From contig NC_091145.1 in assembly GCF_041381155.1 (NCBI RefSeq), positions 41,257,697 through 41,321,696 on the forward strand: 64,000 nucleotides of DNA, given 5' to 3'. Each line of letters begins with the position of its first letter. The stretch's first letter is position 1. This document shows, piece after piece, positions 1 through 33,974 of the stretch. This stretch comes from Argopecten irradians. Lineage: Eukaryota; Mollusca; Bivalvia; Pectinida; Pectinidae. Below the pieces are notes generated by a model. That model was not told where the DNA came from, did no database searches, and worked only from the letters and a program-made list of their open reading frames with translations. The translations under genes were made by a program, and so were the position numbers.

Positions 1-904
1 CGATTTCAAGGAAAACAGGAGTTGTGTAAAGGCATGTAACAGGAATGTGTGTACCAGTATTTTCATGCACTGGTCTTCCACATAGTTGCCCAATATTAAA
101 TAACATGCAGAATGTGTTTTTAGGGTATTGGAGAGAGATTTAGGAAATCTTAAGAAAACAGGTGAAGTATGTAGCATAAAAGGAGTGGTTATGCGGATTG
201 TACATATACACTAAAATCTTGGTAGGCAGCAACGGCTTATGTTCTTTTTTTTTGGTAGAAAATCCCAGGCTTATTTTCTAGACCGGCCTCTTTTGATAGT
301 CATAATATCTTGTAAATCAGGATAGGCTAACTTAAGAGACTGGCTTTTTAATTACTTTAGTAACTTTACGTTAATATTTAAATTAAATTCAAGCAAAAAA
401 TAAATGTACATGAACATTTGGATGAAGGCACTTGTTTGATGGAGAGATGCTATAATAGGTGAATAGTGCAGTCTATCTTGAAATTGTCAGAGGATCTCAA
501 ATTTATAGGCCATAGCAGGTTTCCTTTATTTTTGTCTTATGTATTGATGTACTACGTACTGCTTGAATTTCGTAAAAAGATTTTAGGATGGTACATGTTT
601 TAAATTAGTTTTAAAACTTGTGATCTATATGCCAGATATATGTGGTGTTAGGTCTAGCAGAAACAGGTTGTCATCTTTATATTGCACAGTACTGGCACCT
701 TGAATTGCTTGATGATCATTGATGGTGCTCCAACTCTATTACATTTGGTTATTCTTCATTTTTATGCTGGTTCCCTATTCAGTCCTAGGTACTTTAAACA
801 TTAGACTGCTGGTTTACTTGAAAAGCTGATTCAGGGATATATATTTCTTCCTTCTCAAACAATACATTACTTTCTCAATTGTTGATGTATTTCTTGATTT
901 GCAG
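1..904. other. USP19 upstream intron, no exon recognised
   Basis: AT-rich sequence ending in an acceptor (tgatttgcag, to 904). I recognise no coding exon, RNA gene or tandem repeat here. Earlier USP19 exons must lie to the left of the window. Confidence 0.5.
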
Positions 905-23271
<22,367 letters not shown>

Positions 23272-23690
23272 CTGTGATGTAGGAAGTTGCCTTGGTAACA
23301 TGTTTATTGTGATGGCGGAGGTTGCCTTGGTAACGAGTTAATTGTGATGTTAGAGGTTGCCTTGGTAACATGGCACTATAAGGATATGTGTTTATGAGAC
23401 GTATTTATCTTTAGGAGTTGACAAGTTGTGAGTAGGTTGTATGACGTGTGGAAGGTTGTTTTACTATGTTGTATTTCTTGTTAGACCAGGAGTAATATAA
23501 AACTTGATATATATCTGAACGTCTTGGAAGCTTGACATGTGATACATATTGTTTATATAAAGTCATCAGATAATCTTTATAATGAATGTGTAGGTTACTT
23601 TGTTGTTTTTATCTGGAGAAATATTTATCAAACTTTTACATCATTTTTTACTCTCTACTCATTGTAGACATCCCTTGTGATTTTTGTGAT
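23272..23690 (+). other. USP19 3' untranslated region with a three-copy 42-bp repeat
   Basis: Immediately after the stop, 'gttgccttggtaaca' recurs three times (near 23285, 23319 and 23356) separated by 'ttaattgtgatg'-type sequence. I see no AATAAA in the first 400 bases; one is present far downstream at 27335-27340. Confidence 0.6.
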
Positions 23691-23694
23691 ATTT

Positions 23695-24327
23695 GTTTCA
23701 AAGATTGCTCTGATCGCTAGCATCAGTGAGTCAAAGATTGCTCTGATCGCTAGCATCAGTGAATCAAAGATTGCTCTGATCTCTAGCATCAGTGAGTCAA
23801 CGATTGCTCTGATCTCCAGCATCAGTGAGTCAACGATTGCTCTGATCTCTATCATCAGTGAGTCAAAGATTGCTCTGATCTCTATCATCAGTGAGTCAAA
23901 GATTGCTCTGATCTCTAGCATCAGTGAGTCAACGATTGCTCTGATCTCTAGCATCAGTGAGTCAACGATTGCTCTGATCTCTAGCATCAGTGAATCAAAG
24001 ATTGCTCTGATCTCTATCATCAGTGAGTCAACGATTGCTCTGATCTCTAGCATCATTGAGTCAACGATTGCTCTGATCTCTAGCATCATTGAGTCAACGA
24101 TTGCTCTGATCTCTAGCATCAGTGAGTCAACGATTGCTCTGATCTCTAGCATCAGTGAATCAAAGATTGCTCTGATCTCTAGCATCAGTGAGTCAACGAT
24201 TGCTCTGATCTCTAGCATCAGTGAGTCAACGATTGCTCTGATCTCTAGCATCAGTGAGTCAACGATTGCTCTGATCTCTAGCATCAGTGAGTCAACGATT
24301 GCTCTGATCTCTAGCATCAGTGAGAAA
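23695..24327. repeat. 33-bp minisatellite, about 19 copies, open in frame on both strands
   Basis: Unit 'tcaaagattgctctgatc' plus 'tctagcatcagtgag'. Because 33 is a multiple of three, long open frames appear on both strands (ISESTIALISS on +, MLEIRAIVDSL on -). They have no conserved flanks and are read as repeat artefacts. Confidence 0.95.
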
Positions 24328-24424
24328 TAGCTGTCTATGTGTGAAAACCTGTTATTATTCACACGGGGGTGGGGGAGGTATACTGGAATCGGGTTGTCCG
24401 TCTGTCTGTCTGTCTGTAGACACA

Positions 24425-24565
24425 ACTTTGTCAAACTCCTAAACTACTGGACAGATTTTGATAAAATTTGGTACACAGAACCCTGACATAAAGGGGAGTT
24501 GAGTAAACTATATAGAGTTCTGTAATGTTCCCTATTAATGGAGTTATTATTAAATTTGTGCAGCA
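24425..24565. other. Dispersed-repeat fragment
   Basis: 'acacaactttgtcaaactcc', 'taaactactggacagatttt' and 'gataaaatttggtacacaga' have the feel of a common molluscan interspersed repeat. It is preceded by a (gtct)n run at 24398-24416. The repeat identity comes from memory of such sequences, not a search. Confidence 0.4.
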
Positions 24566-24790
24566 AGGAGAGGGAGTGGTTGAGTGGTTAGGATGTTCCA
24601 TGTTCTAACTTTTTATCACTAGCCCTCTGCCTCAGGGTAGACAGTTCAAAACCTATTTCAGCCAAGAACCAACTCTGTTGAATTTAGGTCATAGTTTTCC
24701 TCCTGATCCTCAACCCTTCAAACCTGGCACATCCTTAAATAACCAAGGCTGTTAATATGATGTAAAACAGTTAACAAACAAAGATTTTAA
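24566..24790 (+). mobile_element. tRNA-derived SINE
   Basis: The head shows an A-box-like stretch (gtggttgagtggttagg) and a B-box-like stretch (acagttcaaaacctatt). It ends in 'aaataaccaaggctgttaat' and 'gtaaaacagttaacaaacaa'. This is a second SINE, of a different type from the one at 7585-7848. Confidence 0.75.
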
Positions 24791-25216
24791 ATTTTTTGTG
24801 TAAAATTTGACGTTTAAAGTAAAAAAAAAAAAAATTATCAAATTTATAGTAAAAATGTCAGAGGATTTAATTAACGTATGTGAAAGGATAACTCAATGAA
24901 AATTGTCTTTACAAACTACATGTGCTAATGAATTCAATTAATGAAGAATCTGCTTATTAAAGTATGAAGTTTAGATGCCAACAGTTCTGTGTTAATAGAT
25001 AATCTTATATTACTTGTGGGAGTATTATTCCCTGATTATGATGACTTAGACAAGGCTAAATCATATGGCTATGTCTTCAGTACAGAAGATTGAGTCTAGA
25101 CCCTGGTAAGTATTTCTCTCTGTCTAATCATGTTGAAGAAGTCCTTTATAGACCAGCGGTGTACACTACACTTGTAATTCCCTCCTGATTCCACAGGTAA
25201 CAGCTATATAATTCTG

Positions 25217-25556
25217 GTGACGTAATAGAAAAGATGCTAATTTGATAATGGGGGTTACGTTATAGAAAAGATTCTAATTTGATAATGGGGGTGACTTTAT
25301 AGAAAAGATGTTAATTTGATAATTGGGGTTACGTTATAGAAAAGATGTTAATTTGATAATGGGGGTGACGTTATAGAAAAGATGCTGATTTGATAATGGG
25401 GGTGACTTTATAGAAAAGATGTTAATTTGATAATTGGGGTTACGTTATAGAAAAGATGTTAATTTGATAATTGGGGTTACGTTATAGAAAAGATGCTAAT
25501 TTGATAATGGGGGTGATGTTATAGAAAAGATGCTAATTTGATAATGGGGGTTCATT
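25217..25556. repeat. ~37-bp minisatellite, about 9 copies
   Basis: Unit 'ttatagaaaagatgctaatt' plus 'tgataatgggggtgacg'. Variants alternate between ttacg, gactt and gatg. Confidence 0.93.
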
Positions 25557-26285
25557 ATGGATTGAATGTGTTTTATTATCTCCACTTATGTTAAATTCCA
25601 TAAACTTGTGTGTAAGACTGATTTATGGAGGTAAAGAATCATGCAGGGAGGTACCTTGGATTAAGGTATAGAGGTGCACATGACAAGCTTGATCATGATG
25701 CTAGGTAAAGAGGAGCAATCTTGTTCAACTCTCATCTGACTGTCTCATTTATCTATCAATTGTGTGTGAAACGCCAATAGATGGAACATAGAAACTGTGA
25801 TCTCAATAATCGGTACCTATCACATTGAAATGTTTGGCCATATATTCTTATTTAATCGCGGGGCTATTCCAGTAAAACATACCTTGGCCTAGGATGATGT
25901 TCAGGGAGACCCCCCATATACATGTATCAGATATTTATTTAAAAGAAATCCATCTATGGGTATAGAAGTAAGGAATAGCCCTAATACATTGTGATATTTC
26001 TGAGGAGAATATGACATTTACATCATTTATATATCCTATAAGGATGTTATCTTAAAGATTTAAATTCATACAAAATTTGTGCATTCCTTTGAAATTATGT
26101 TTTAAGAAATCTGATATATCAGGAGCTCACAAGGAAAATGTCCAAAATATCCCTAAAATATAAAAGATGGTCATTGTTAGCTTACACTAAAGCAGTAGAA
26201 ACATCTCTAGGGCCGTTTATATTCATACGGTTGGACTAGTTTGACTGTTTGTAAAGGGAATTATTTCAAGAAAAATCCAGATGAA

Positions 26286-26417
26286 CCTGCAGATTCTAAT
26301 ACAGGCAAAAGGACTTTGTCAATGTTGTCTGCAGATTCTAATACAGGCAACAAGGACTTTGTCAATTTTGTCTGCAGATTCTAATACAGGCAACAAGGAC
26401 TTTGTCAATGTTGTCTG
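26286..26417. repeat. Three-copy ~43-bp direct repeat
   Basis: 'ctgcagattctaatacaggc' followed by 'aaggactttgtcaatgttgt' occurs three times in a row. Confidence 0.93.
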
Positions 26418-27057
26418 AAAACAATATAAATCAGCAGATCTATTATTAATTCACAAATGAACAACAAGGTCCAACCATACAAACTTATAAACGATAGCGT
26501 TCCTGTAGACAATACTAGTAACATAAACATGTATTGTATTGTATCAGTGTATGATAGGAGCATCTCGTCAAATAACCTTGATGGATTGTGGACCAGAACT
26601 GATTTAGTGATAAACACACCCAATAATAAGACAATGACTCGTGCAGCCAAGATAACCTCTTAGTTAACAAACAAGTCTAATTGATTAGCCATTGTCTTTC
26701 CCTAGCTTCTTTGTCATATCTAAAATTGGTTATTGCAAGTGAAACGTACCAATTAAGTAAATTGCTAGGTTAATAGAAATACAGTAGCCATGTATCTCTA
26801 GGAAGGAGCACAACTCTGAATTAAAACTTATTATATCCCACGGTACTTTTTCTTTATTCATTTTGTGAAAGAAAATGAGAATTATAAAAGTAGATCTTTA
26901 AAAGATACTTATTATTGGGTGTTAAGTATGGGGTGTAATTTTGAGGCGGTAAATAAATCAATTATAAAACCAGGGCATTAGTGAGTCACCCCTATTCTTG
27001 TGATGTATGTATGTAGATTAAAGTGTTATTATTTGTTTTCTGTTCGAGAAAACAATT

Positions 27058-27246
27058 ACCGTATAGCCGTATATTTTCACGGAGAAGATAATTTCATGAG
27101 ACATTGTTTTGATTTGAAAATTTGAAATGTGAAATGGTTGAATCATATATACATGGCCAAATTGTGGAAATTTATAACAACTAAAATTAAAATTTCTTTG
27201 TGTAAAATAATGAAAATTTTGACCCTGTAAATAACAGCTATACGGT
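27058..27246. mobile_element. MITE-like element with ACCGTATAGC inverted ends
   Basis: The left end TTACCGTATAGCCGTATATT pairs with the inverted right end TTACCGTATAGCTGTTATTT. It is about 190 bp with no coding capacity. The ends resemble those of 8740-8954. Confidence 0.75.
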
Positions 27247-27394
27247 AATTTTGTTGCATAAAGATCCACTTGTTATCATAAACCATTGTAATTTTGTTAC
27301 TGATTTCAATTCCTTTTTTTAAGTGTGATATGTAAATAAAATGCTTTACATTGTCGAAACAAAGGTGAATATTTGTTTTTATTAGCTTACTCTC

Positions 27395-29565
27395 ATCAGA
27401 CTATGAACTATAATTAGCACAATCTCATCAGACTATAATTAGCACACTCTCATCTGATGATTGACTATAATTAGCATACTCTCATCAGATGATGGACTAT
27501 AATCAGCACACTCTCATCCAATAATGTAATATAATTATCACACTCATCAGATGATGGACTATAATTAGCACACTCATCAGATGATGGACTATAATTAGCA
27601 TACTCCCATCTGATGATGGACTATAATTAGCACACTCATCAGATGGACTATAATTAGCACACTTTCATCAGATGATGGACTATAATTAGCACACTCTCAT
27701 CCAATAATGTAATATAATTAGCACACTCATCAGATGGACTATAATTAGCACACACTCATCAGATGATGGACTATAATTAGCACACTATCATCAGATGATG
27801 GACCATAATTAGCACAATCTCATCTGATGATGGACTATAATTAGCACACTCATCTGATGATGGACTATAATTAGCATACTCTCATCTGATGATGGACTAT
27901 AATTAGCACACTCATCAGATGATGGACTATAATTAGCACACTCTCATCCAATAATGTAATATAATTAGCACTCTCATCAGATGGTGGACTATAATGAGCA
28001 CTCTCATCAGATGGTGGACTATAATTAGCATACTCTCATCTGATGATGGACTATAATTAGCACACTCTCATCAGATGATGCACTATAATTAGCACTCTCA
28101 TCAGATGATGGACTATAATTAGCACACTCTCATCAGATGATGGACTATAATTAGCACACTCTCATCAGATGATGGACTATAATTAGCACACTCTCATCAG
28201 ATGATGGACTATAATTAGCACACTCATAAGATGATGGACTATAATTAGCATACTCTCATCTGATGATGGACTATAATTAGCACACTCTCATCAGATGATG
28301 CACTATAATTAGCACTCTCATCAGATGGTGGACTATAATTAGCATACTCTCATCAGATGATGGACTATAATTAGCACACTCTCATCAGATGATGGACTAT
28401 AATTAGCACACTCTCATCAGATGATGGACTATAATTAGCACACTCATAAGATGATGGACTATAATTAGCACACACTCATCAGATGATGGACTACAATTAG
28501 CACACTCTCATCAGATGGACTATAATAAGCACACTCATAAGACTATAATTAGCACACTCATCAGATGATGGACTATAATTAGCACACTCATCAGATGATG
28601 GACTATAATTAGCACACTATCATCAGATGATGCACTATAATTAGCACTCTCATCAGATGGTGGACTATAATTAGCATACTCTCATCAGATGATGGACTAT
28701 AATTAGCACACTCTCATCAGATGATGGACTATAATTAGCACACTCTCATCAGATGATGGACTATAATTAGCACACTCATAAGATGATGGACTATAATTAG
28801 CACACTCTCATCAGATGATGGACTACAATTAGCACACTCTCATCAGATGGACTATAATAAGCACACTCATAAGACTATAATTAGCACACTCATCAGATGA
28901 TGGACTATAATTAGCACACTCATCAGATGATGGACTATAATTAGCACACTCTCATCAGATGATGGACTATAATTAGCACTCTCTTCAGATGATGGACTAT
29001 AATTAGCATACTCTCATCAGATGATGGACTATAATTAGCACTCTCATCACATGATGGACTATAATTAGCACACTATCATCAGACCATGGACTATAATTAA
29101 CACACTCTCATCAGATGATGGACTATAATTAGCACTCTCATCACATGATGGACTATAATTAGCACACTATCATCAGACCATGGACTATAATTAACACACT
29201 CTCATCTGATGATGGACTATAATTAGCACACTCTCATCAGATGATGGACTATAATTAGCACACTCTCATCAGATGATGGACTATAATTAGCACACTCTCA
29301 TCAGATGATGCACTATAATTAACACTCTCATCAGATGATGCACTATAATTAGCACACTCTCATCAGATGATGCACTATAATTAGCACACTCTCATCAGAT
29401 GATGCACTATAATTAGCACACTCTCATCAGATGATGCACTATAATTAGCACACTCTCATCAGATGATGCACTATAATTAGCACACTCTCATCAGATGATG
29501 CACTATAATTAGCACACTCTCATCAGATGATGCACTATCATAAGCACACTCTCATAAGATGGTGG
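27395..29565. repeat. ~30-33-bp satellite, about 65-70 copies, with higher-order duplication
   Basis: Unit 'gatggactataattagcaca' plus 'ctctcatcagat'; length varies through loss of 'gatgat' or 'ct'. A block of variant units around 28200-28530 is repeated about 332 bp later (for example the rare 'actataataagcacactcat' unit near 28517 and 28849). The final units (29290-29540) are a homogeneous 'gatgcactataattag' subtype. Confidence 0.95.
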
Positions 29566-29892
29566 ATTTTAATTAAACTGATGGTTATCTGTGATCCTTT
29601 GATCATCTATTCTTTTGTGTGCAACCTTTATTGGAGTAATCCAAAAACAACAATGTAGAAAGGCAGCCATCTTGAATATTGACAATGAAATTTGTTGCCG
29701 CTGTTTCTCAGGAGTATGGAATTAAAACTTTCTAAGAGCCCCTCTTGCTATCAATGTTAAATTTTGTGACCTTTTCAAAATTAATAATTAAAAAATATCT
29801 ACCTTTTTTAACTGAATCTTTGCTCATGTGATTAAATAATTGCTGTGGTGCAGTTATTTTCTAATTTGACAAGAGTTTGTTCATTATCATGG

Positions 29893-30706
29893 TAGATGGA
29901 CTGTGTGTATACCTCCTTATATACTGGTAGATGGACTGTGTGTATACCTCCTTATATACTGGTAGATGGACTGTGTGTATACCTACTTATATACTGGTAG
30001 ATGGACTGTGTGTATACCTACTTATATACTGGTAGATGGACTGTGTGTATACCTCCTTATATACTGGTAGATGGACTGTGTGTATACCTCCTTATATACT
30101 GGTAGATGGACTGTGTGTATACCTACTTATATACTGGTAGATGGACTGTGTGTATACCTACTTATATACTGGTAGATGGACTGTGTGTATACCTACTTAT
30201 ATACTGGTAGATGGACTGTGTGTATACCTACTTATATACTGGTAGATGGACTGTGTGTATACCTACTTATATACCGGTAGATGGACTGTGTGTATACCTA
30301 CTTATATACTGGTAGATGGACTGTGTGTATACCTACTTATATACTGGTAGATGGACTGTGTGTAACCTACTCTTATATACTGGTAGATGGACTGTGTGTA
30401 TACCTACTTATGTAGATACTGGTAGATGGATGGACTGTGTGTATACCTACTTATATACTGGTAGATGGACGGTGTGCATACCTCCTTATATACTGGTAGA
30501 TGGACGGTGTGTATACCTACTTATATACTGGTAGATGGACTGTGTGTATACCTACTTATATACTGGTAGATGGACTGTGTGTATACCTACTTATATACTG
30601 GTAGATGGACTGTGTGTATACCTACTTATATACCGGTAGATGGACTGTGTGTATACCTACTTATATACTGGTAGATGGACTGTGTGTATACCTCCTTATA
30701 TACTGT
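29893..30706. repeat. 35-bp minisatellite, about 23 copies
   Basis: Unit 'tggactgtgtgtataccta' plus 'cttatatactggtaga'. A few units carry indels (30361-30430). Confidence 0.96.
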
Positions 30707-30786
30707 AAACCATCTTTTTTCACGCTAATTTAATTTCCTGATTTACAGTTAAATTTTAATTGCGTGTTAAAATCACTTGGTTTACA
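30704..30786. mobile_element. Small inverted-repeat element
   Basis: TGTAAACC at the left and GGTTTACA at the right, with 'ttcacgc' and 'gcgtg' inside in inverted order. About 83 bp, abutting the preceding array. Confidence 0.5.
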
Positions 30787-32572
30787 TAAGAAGACTTTTT
30801 GCAGGTGCTTGAAATATTTGCTAGTTTAAATACATTCAATCATATGTGGTTATTTGGTTATCAAAGTGCAAACCTGTTCAAACCTACACAAATCCTTTTG
30901 ACATACAATCTCATCTATATTTGTTGGTTGCAAACCTACAAAGTATAAAGTATTTGTGTTTTCAAGCTATATCTGATGGCAACAGTAAATATATAACGAA
31001 GGCCTGCATGCTACTCCGAGCATATGATGCTCTCCTAGGAAAGAGTGACTGGTGCAGTTATATGATGTAATTACAATCTATAATCACACAATTCTGAATA
31101 ACAAAACTCTCAAATGAATTTTACTACATGTATTTATTTTGATTCTATCATTTAAAAAAGACAGCTACAATATAAAAGTGATAGTTTATTATTTGTGTAT
31201 AAATATAAATTTGATGATCATACGAGGTAATCCGCATGGACAGAGTCAGAAATGATGAATTAAAAAAGATGATAATTGACCTTAAGACATTGACTTTAAA
31301 ATTATTGCAGTAACATTCATTACATAAAAATCAACATACATTATGTATTTAAAATTAGTGAGTTTTACTCATGAAATAATTGCGGAACAACAGTTGAACA
31401 CGAAAATATTTCCATAATGATCAGCACAACACAGAAACAGGATCCTTGGTACCCCAGTTGTGACAGATTCAGGAAGCCCCAGACTCCAAGATCAGGATTC
31501 AATTCAGTTTGGGCTTTGCCAATTAAAAAAGCGGAAACTTTTTGCAATGACATGTATATTTGGCCAAATCAAAGCTTAAAATTGTTGAAGACTTAAAAAG
31601 AGACTATTTCATAATCTTGGTTCCAGATCATGGATAGAAATTAAACAGTGAAATTATCTAAAACACACAAAATTACAATAAATTTAAATCATTGTTGAAA
31701 TCAAAATTGAACAGTTTGTCATACAAACATCCTTAAGGTTAAGAAAATTAATACTTCTCTTAGATTATGAACACCACACCCTCAAAAACAAGTTAATTAC
31801 TCAATCTGTTTATGGCACAATTTACATGTTACCTAATGTACAGTGGTGGTACATTAACACAGAAAAGTTCATTGTGTTCATCAAAGTTTACATGATAAAC
31901 GTTTTGAAAGTAGTTTTTCTATTTTTCATTATGTACAAGTATCTATAAGATAGATAAGCTTTAGGCCACGTTCAGAAACGGTCAATATGCATGTTGATTA
32001 ATTTTGTATTTATAGAAAAGCACACACTTCCTACAAGCATATTACTACATATAGGTATACTGCCACAAGCTCATGCAGCAAGAATTTATAAATACATGTC
32101 AAGTACTTGTTTGTTCACAAAAAAAAATGTTTGGGGGAAAAATCAAACAAAAATCATAAGAAAATACCCAAAGATGAGAATCACGGAATTCTAGCTAGAG
32201 CATTTACCATGTCTGCACTTATCTTACAGTTTACTTAGTGTATAATGCCATTGATTAAACGATAAACATAAAATAAGTTTGTGAAGTGACTGGCAAACTG
32301 CAGATAAAGCCAGCCCGCTGTGCATGTTTGTTGATAGAATGATGCCTCTAGGCTATGTATGATATATTTTATACACATCAGACCTAATGTTATTATACAT
32401 ACATGATGTACCCAGAGGCTGTTAGCCAGACCTTTAATGTCACTGTAGATTGCTGTTATAGACTATTAATTATTGTTGGACAACAGACCCAGACAGTACC
32501 TAGCTGGACCATTCCTGGTCAGTCAGATGGGTCAGTCATCATGTAGCTAGCCAGTTAGAGCTTATGGACCTG
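30787..32572. other. Intergenic stretch, nothing recognised
   Basis: AT-rich DNA. I see no convincing exon, RNA gene or tandem array here; the open frames are short and unlike any family I know. Confidence 0.4.
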
Positions 32573-33120
32573 AACAGTAGCTGTGTTCCTGGTCATGGAC
32601 CTGAACAGTAGCTGTGTTCCTGGTCATGGACCTGAACAGTAGCTGTGTTCCTGGTCATGGACCTGAACAGTAGCTGTGTTCCTGGTCATGGACCTGAACA
32701 GTAGCTGTGTTCCTGGTCATGGACCTGAACAGTAGCTGTGTTCCTGGTCATGGACCTGAACAGTAGCTGTGTTCCTGGTCATGGACCTGAACAGTAGCTG
32801 TGTTCCTGGTCATGGACCTGAACAGTAGCTGTGTTCCTGGTCATGGACCTGAACAGTAGCTGTGTTCCTGGTCATGGACCTGAACAGTAGCTGTGTTCCT
32901 GGTCATGGACCTGAACAGTAGCTGTGTTCCTGGTCATGGACCTGAACAGTAGCTGTGTTCCTGGTCATGGACCTGAACAGTAGCTGTGTTCCTGGTCATG
33001 GACCTGAACAGTAGCTGTGTTCCTGGTCATGGACCTGAACAGTAGCTGTGTTCCTGGTCATGGACCTGAACAGTAGCTGTGTTCCTGGTCATGGACCTGA
33101 ACAGTAGCTGTGTTCCTGGT
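32573..33120. repeat. 31-bp minisatellite, about 18 copies
   Basis: Unit 'catggacctgaacagtag' plus 'ctgtgttcctggt', essentially perfect throughout, which suggests recent amplification. Confidence 0.98.
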
Positions 33121-33772
33121 CAATTAGGTGGGGACATCATGTAGCCAGTTAAAGCTTATGATGGAACAATTGTAGGCGAGCTATCCTTTTCCTTCTTTTT
33201 TTTACCAGGATTTTTTTGTCAACAATAGAAATTAATACATAAAAAAAAAAAAATGTTTTTTTAAAAGCAAACAAATGCATGTATAACAAAATTACTATTA
33301 ATATTTGATCTATAAGAGCACTCTTTATATGAAAATGCAAGGATGGCAGGTCAAATAGTTTTACACTTCTGTCATATAAGGATAAGATGTATGTTACTGA
33401 CTTTTAAACAAATTCAAATTTTACTGTAGATATCAGGACTTTAAATTTCTATCAATTTCACAAACATTAATGCCAAATCGCTTCTGGTTCAAAATACACA
33501 TGTATGACATTTCATCCATTGCTATTAATATTAATTAATATACAGATTTGAACAATAGAACATGTGACCTTGATGACAAAATGAGATTGGTTAATGAGAC
33601 AAAGGAATGTAAATTGTGTAAACATAAAAACACTATGAAATGTTATTGAGAAGGTCAAAAGACTTCAGGGGTATAGCCTTTATACAATAAAATGTGCACA
33701 ATATCAAGATAACTGATATAACATATGTAGAAGTGTCTAGGCCTAAACTTGCCTATCAGAATACAGCATTGT

Positions 33773-33778
33773 TTTATT
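33773..33778 (-). terminator. Candidate polyadenylation signal for the minus-strand CUB-like gene
   Basis: AATAAA on the minus strand, about 200 bases after the stop codon at 33975. Position is plausible, with no other support. Confidence 0.3.
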
Positions 33779-33974
33779 AACAGAATATCTGCTAATGCCA
33801 GCACAGATGTGACTAAGTGAACGGGTCAATGATCTAACACAACAGTACATAACTCATGTAACAGAAGAAATCACACGGTATACACTTGATGTGTAGTAAA
33901 TGAATATAAACGTCCTTACATCTCAGTTGAGCTGCAGTGCTATATGTTTAACTGGTACTAAATGTAACCCCTGA

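Larger units (their letters stand above)
25557..27394. other. Intergenic stretch, no gene seen
   Basis: Holds a three-copy ~43-bp repeat (26286-26417) and a MITE-like element (27058-27246), both listed separately. AATAAA occurs at 27335-27340 and is followed by a T-rich stretch; it could be a distal polyadenylation site of the upstream USP19 gene, but that is a guess. The short open frames here look random. Confidence 0.45.

Noticed and set aside
24361..24416. G-rich run and (gtct)n as a regulatory or quadruplex element
   Set aside because: Ordinary low-complexity sequence next to dispersed repeats; nothing further supports a function.
23655..24434. Long open frames on both strands (over 200 codons)
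   Set aside because: Generated by a 33-bp tandem repeat lacking stops; no signal, domain or conserved flank.
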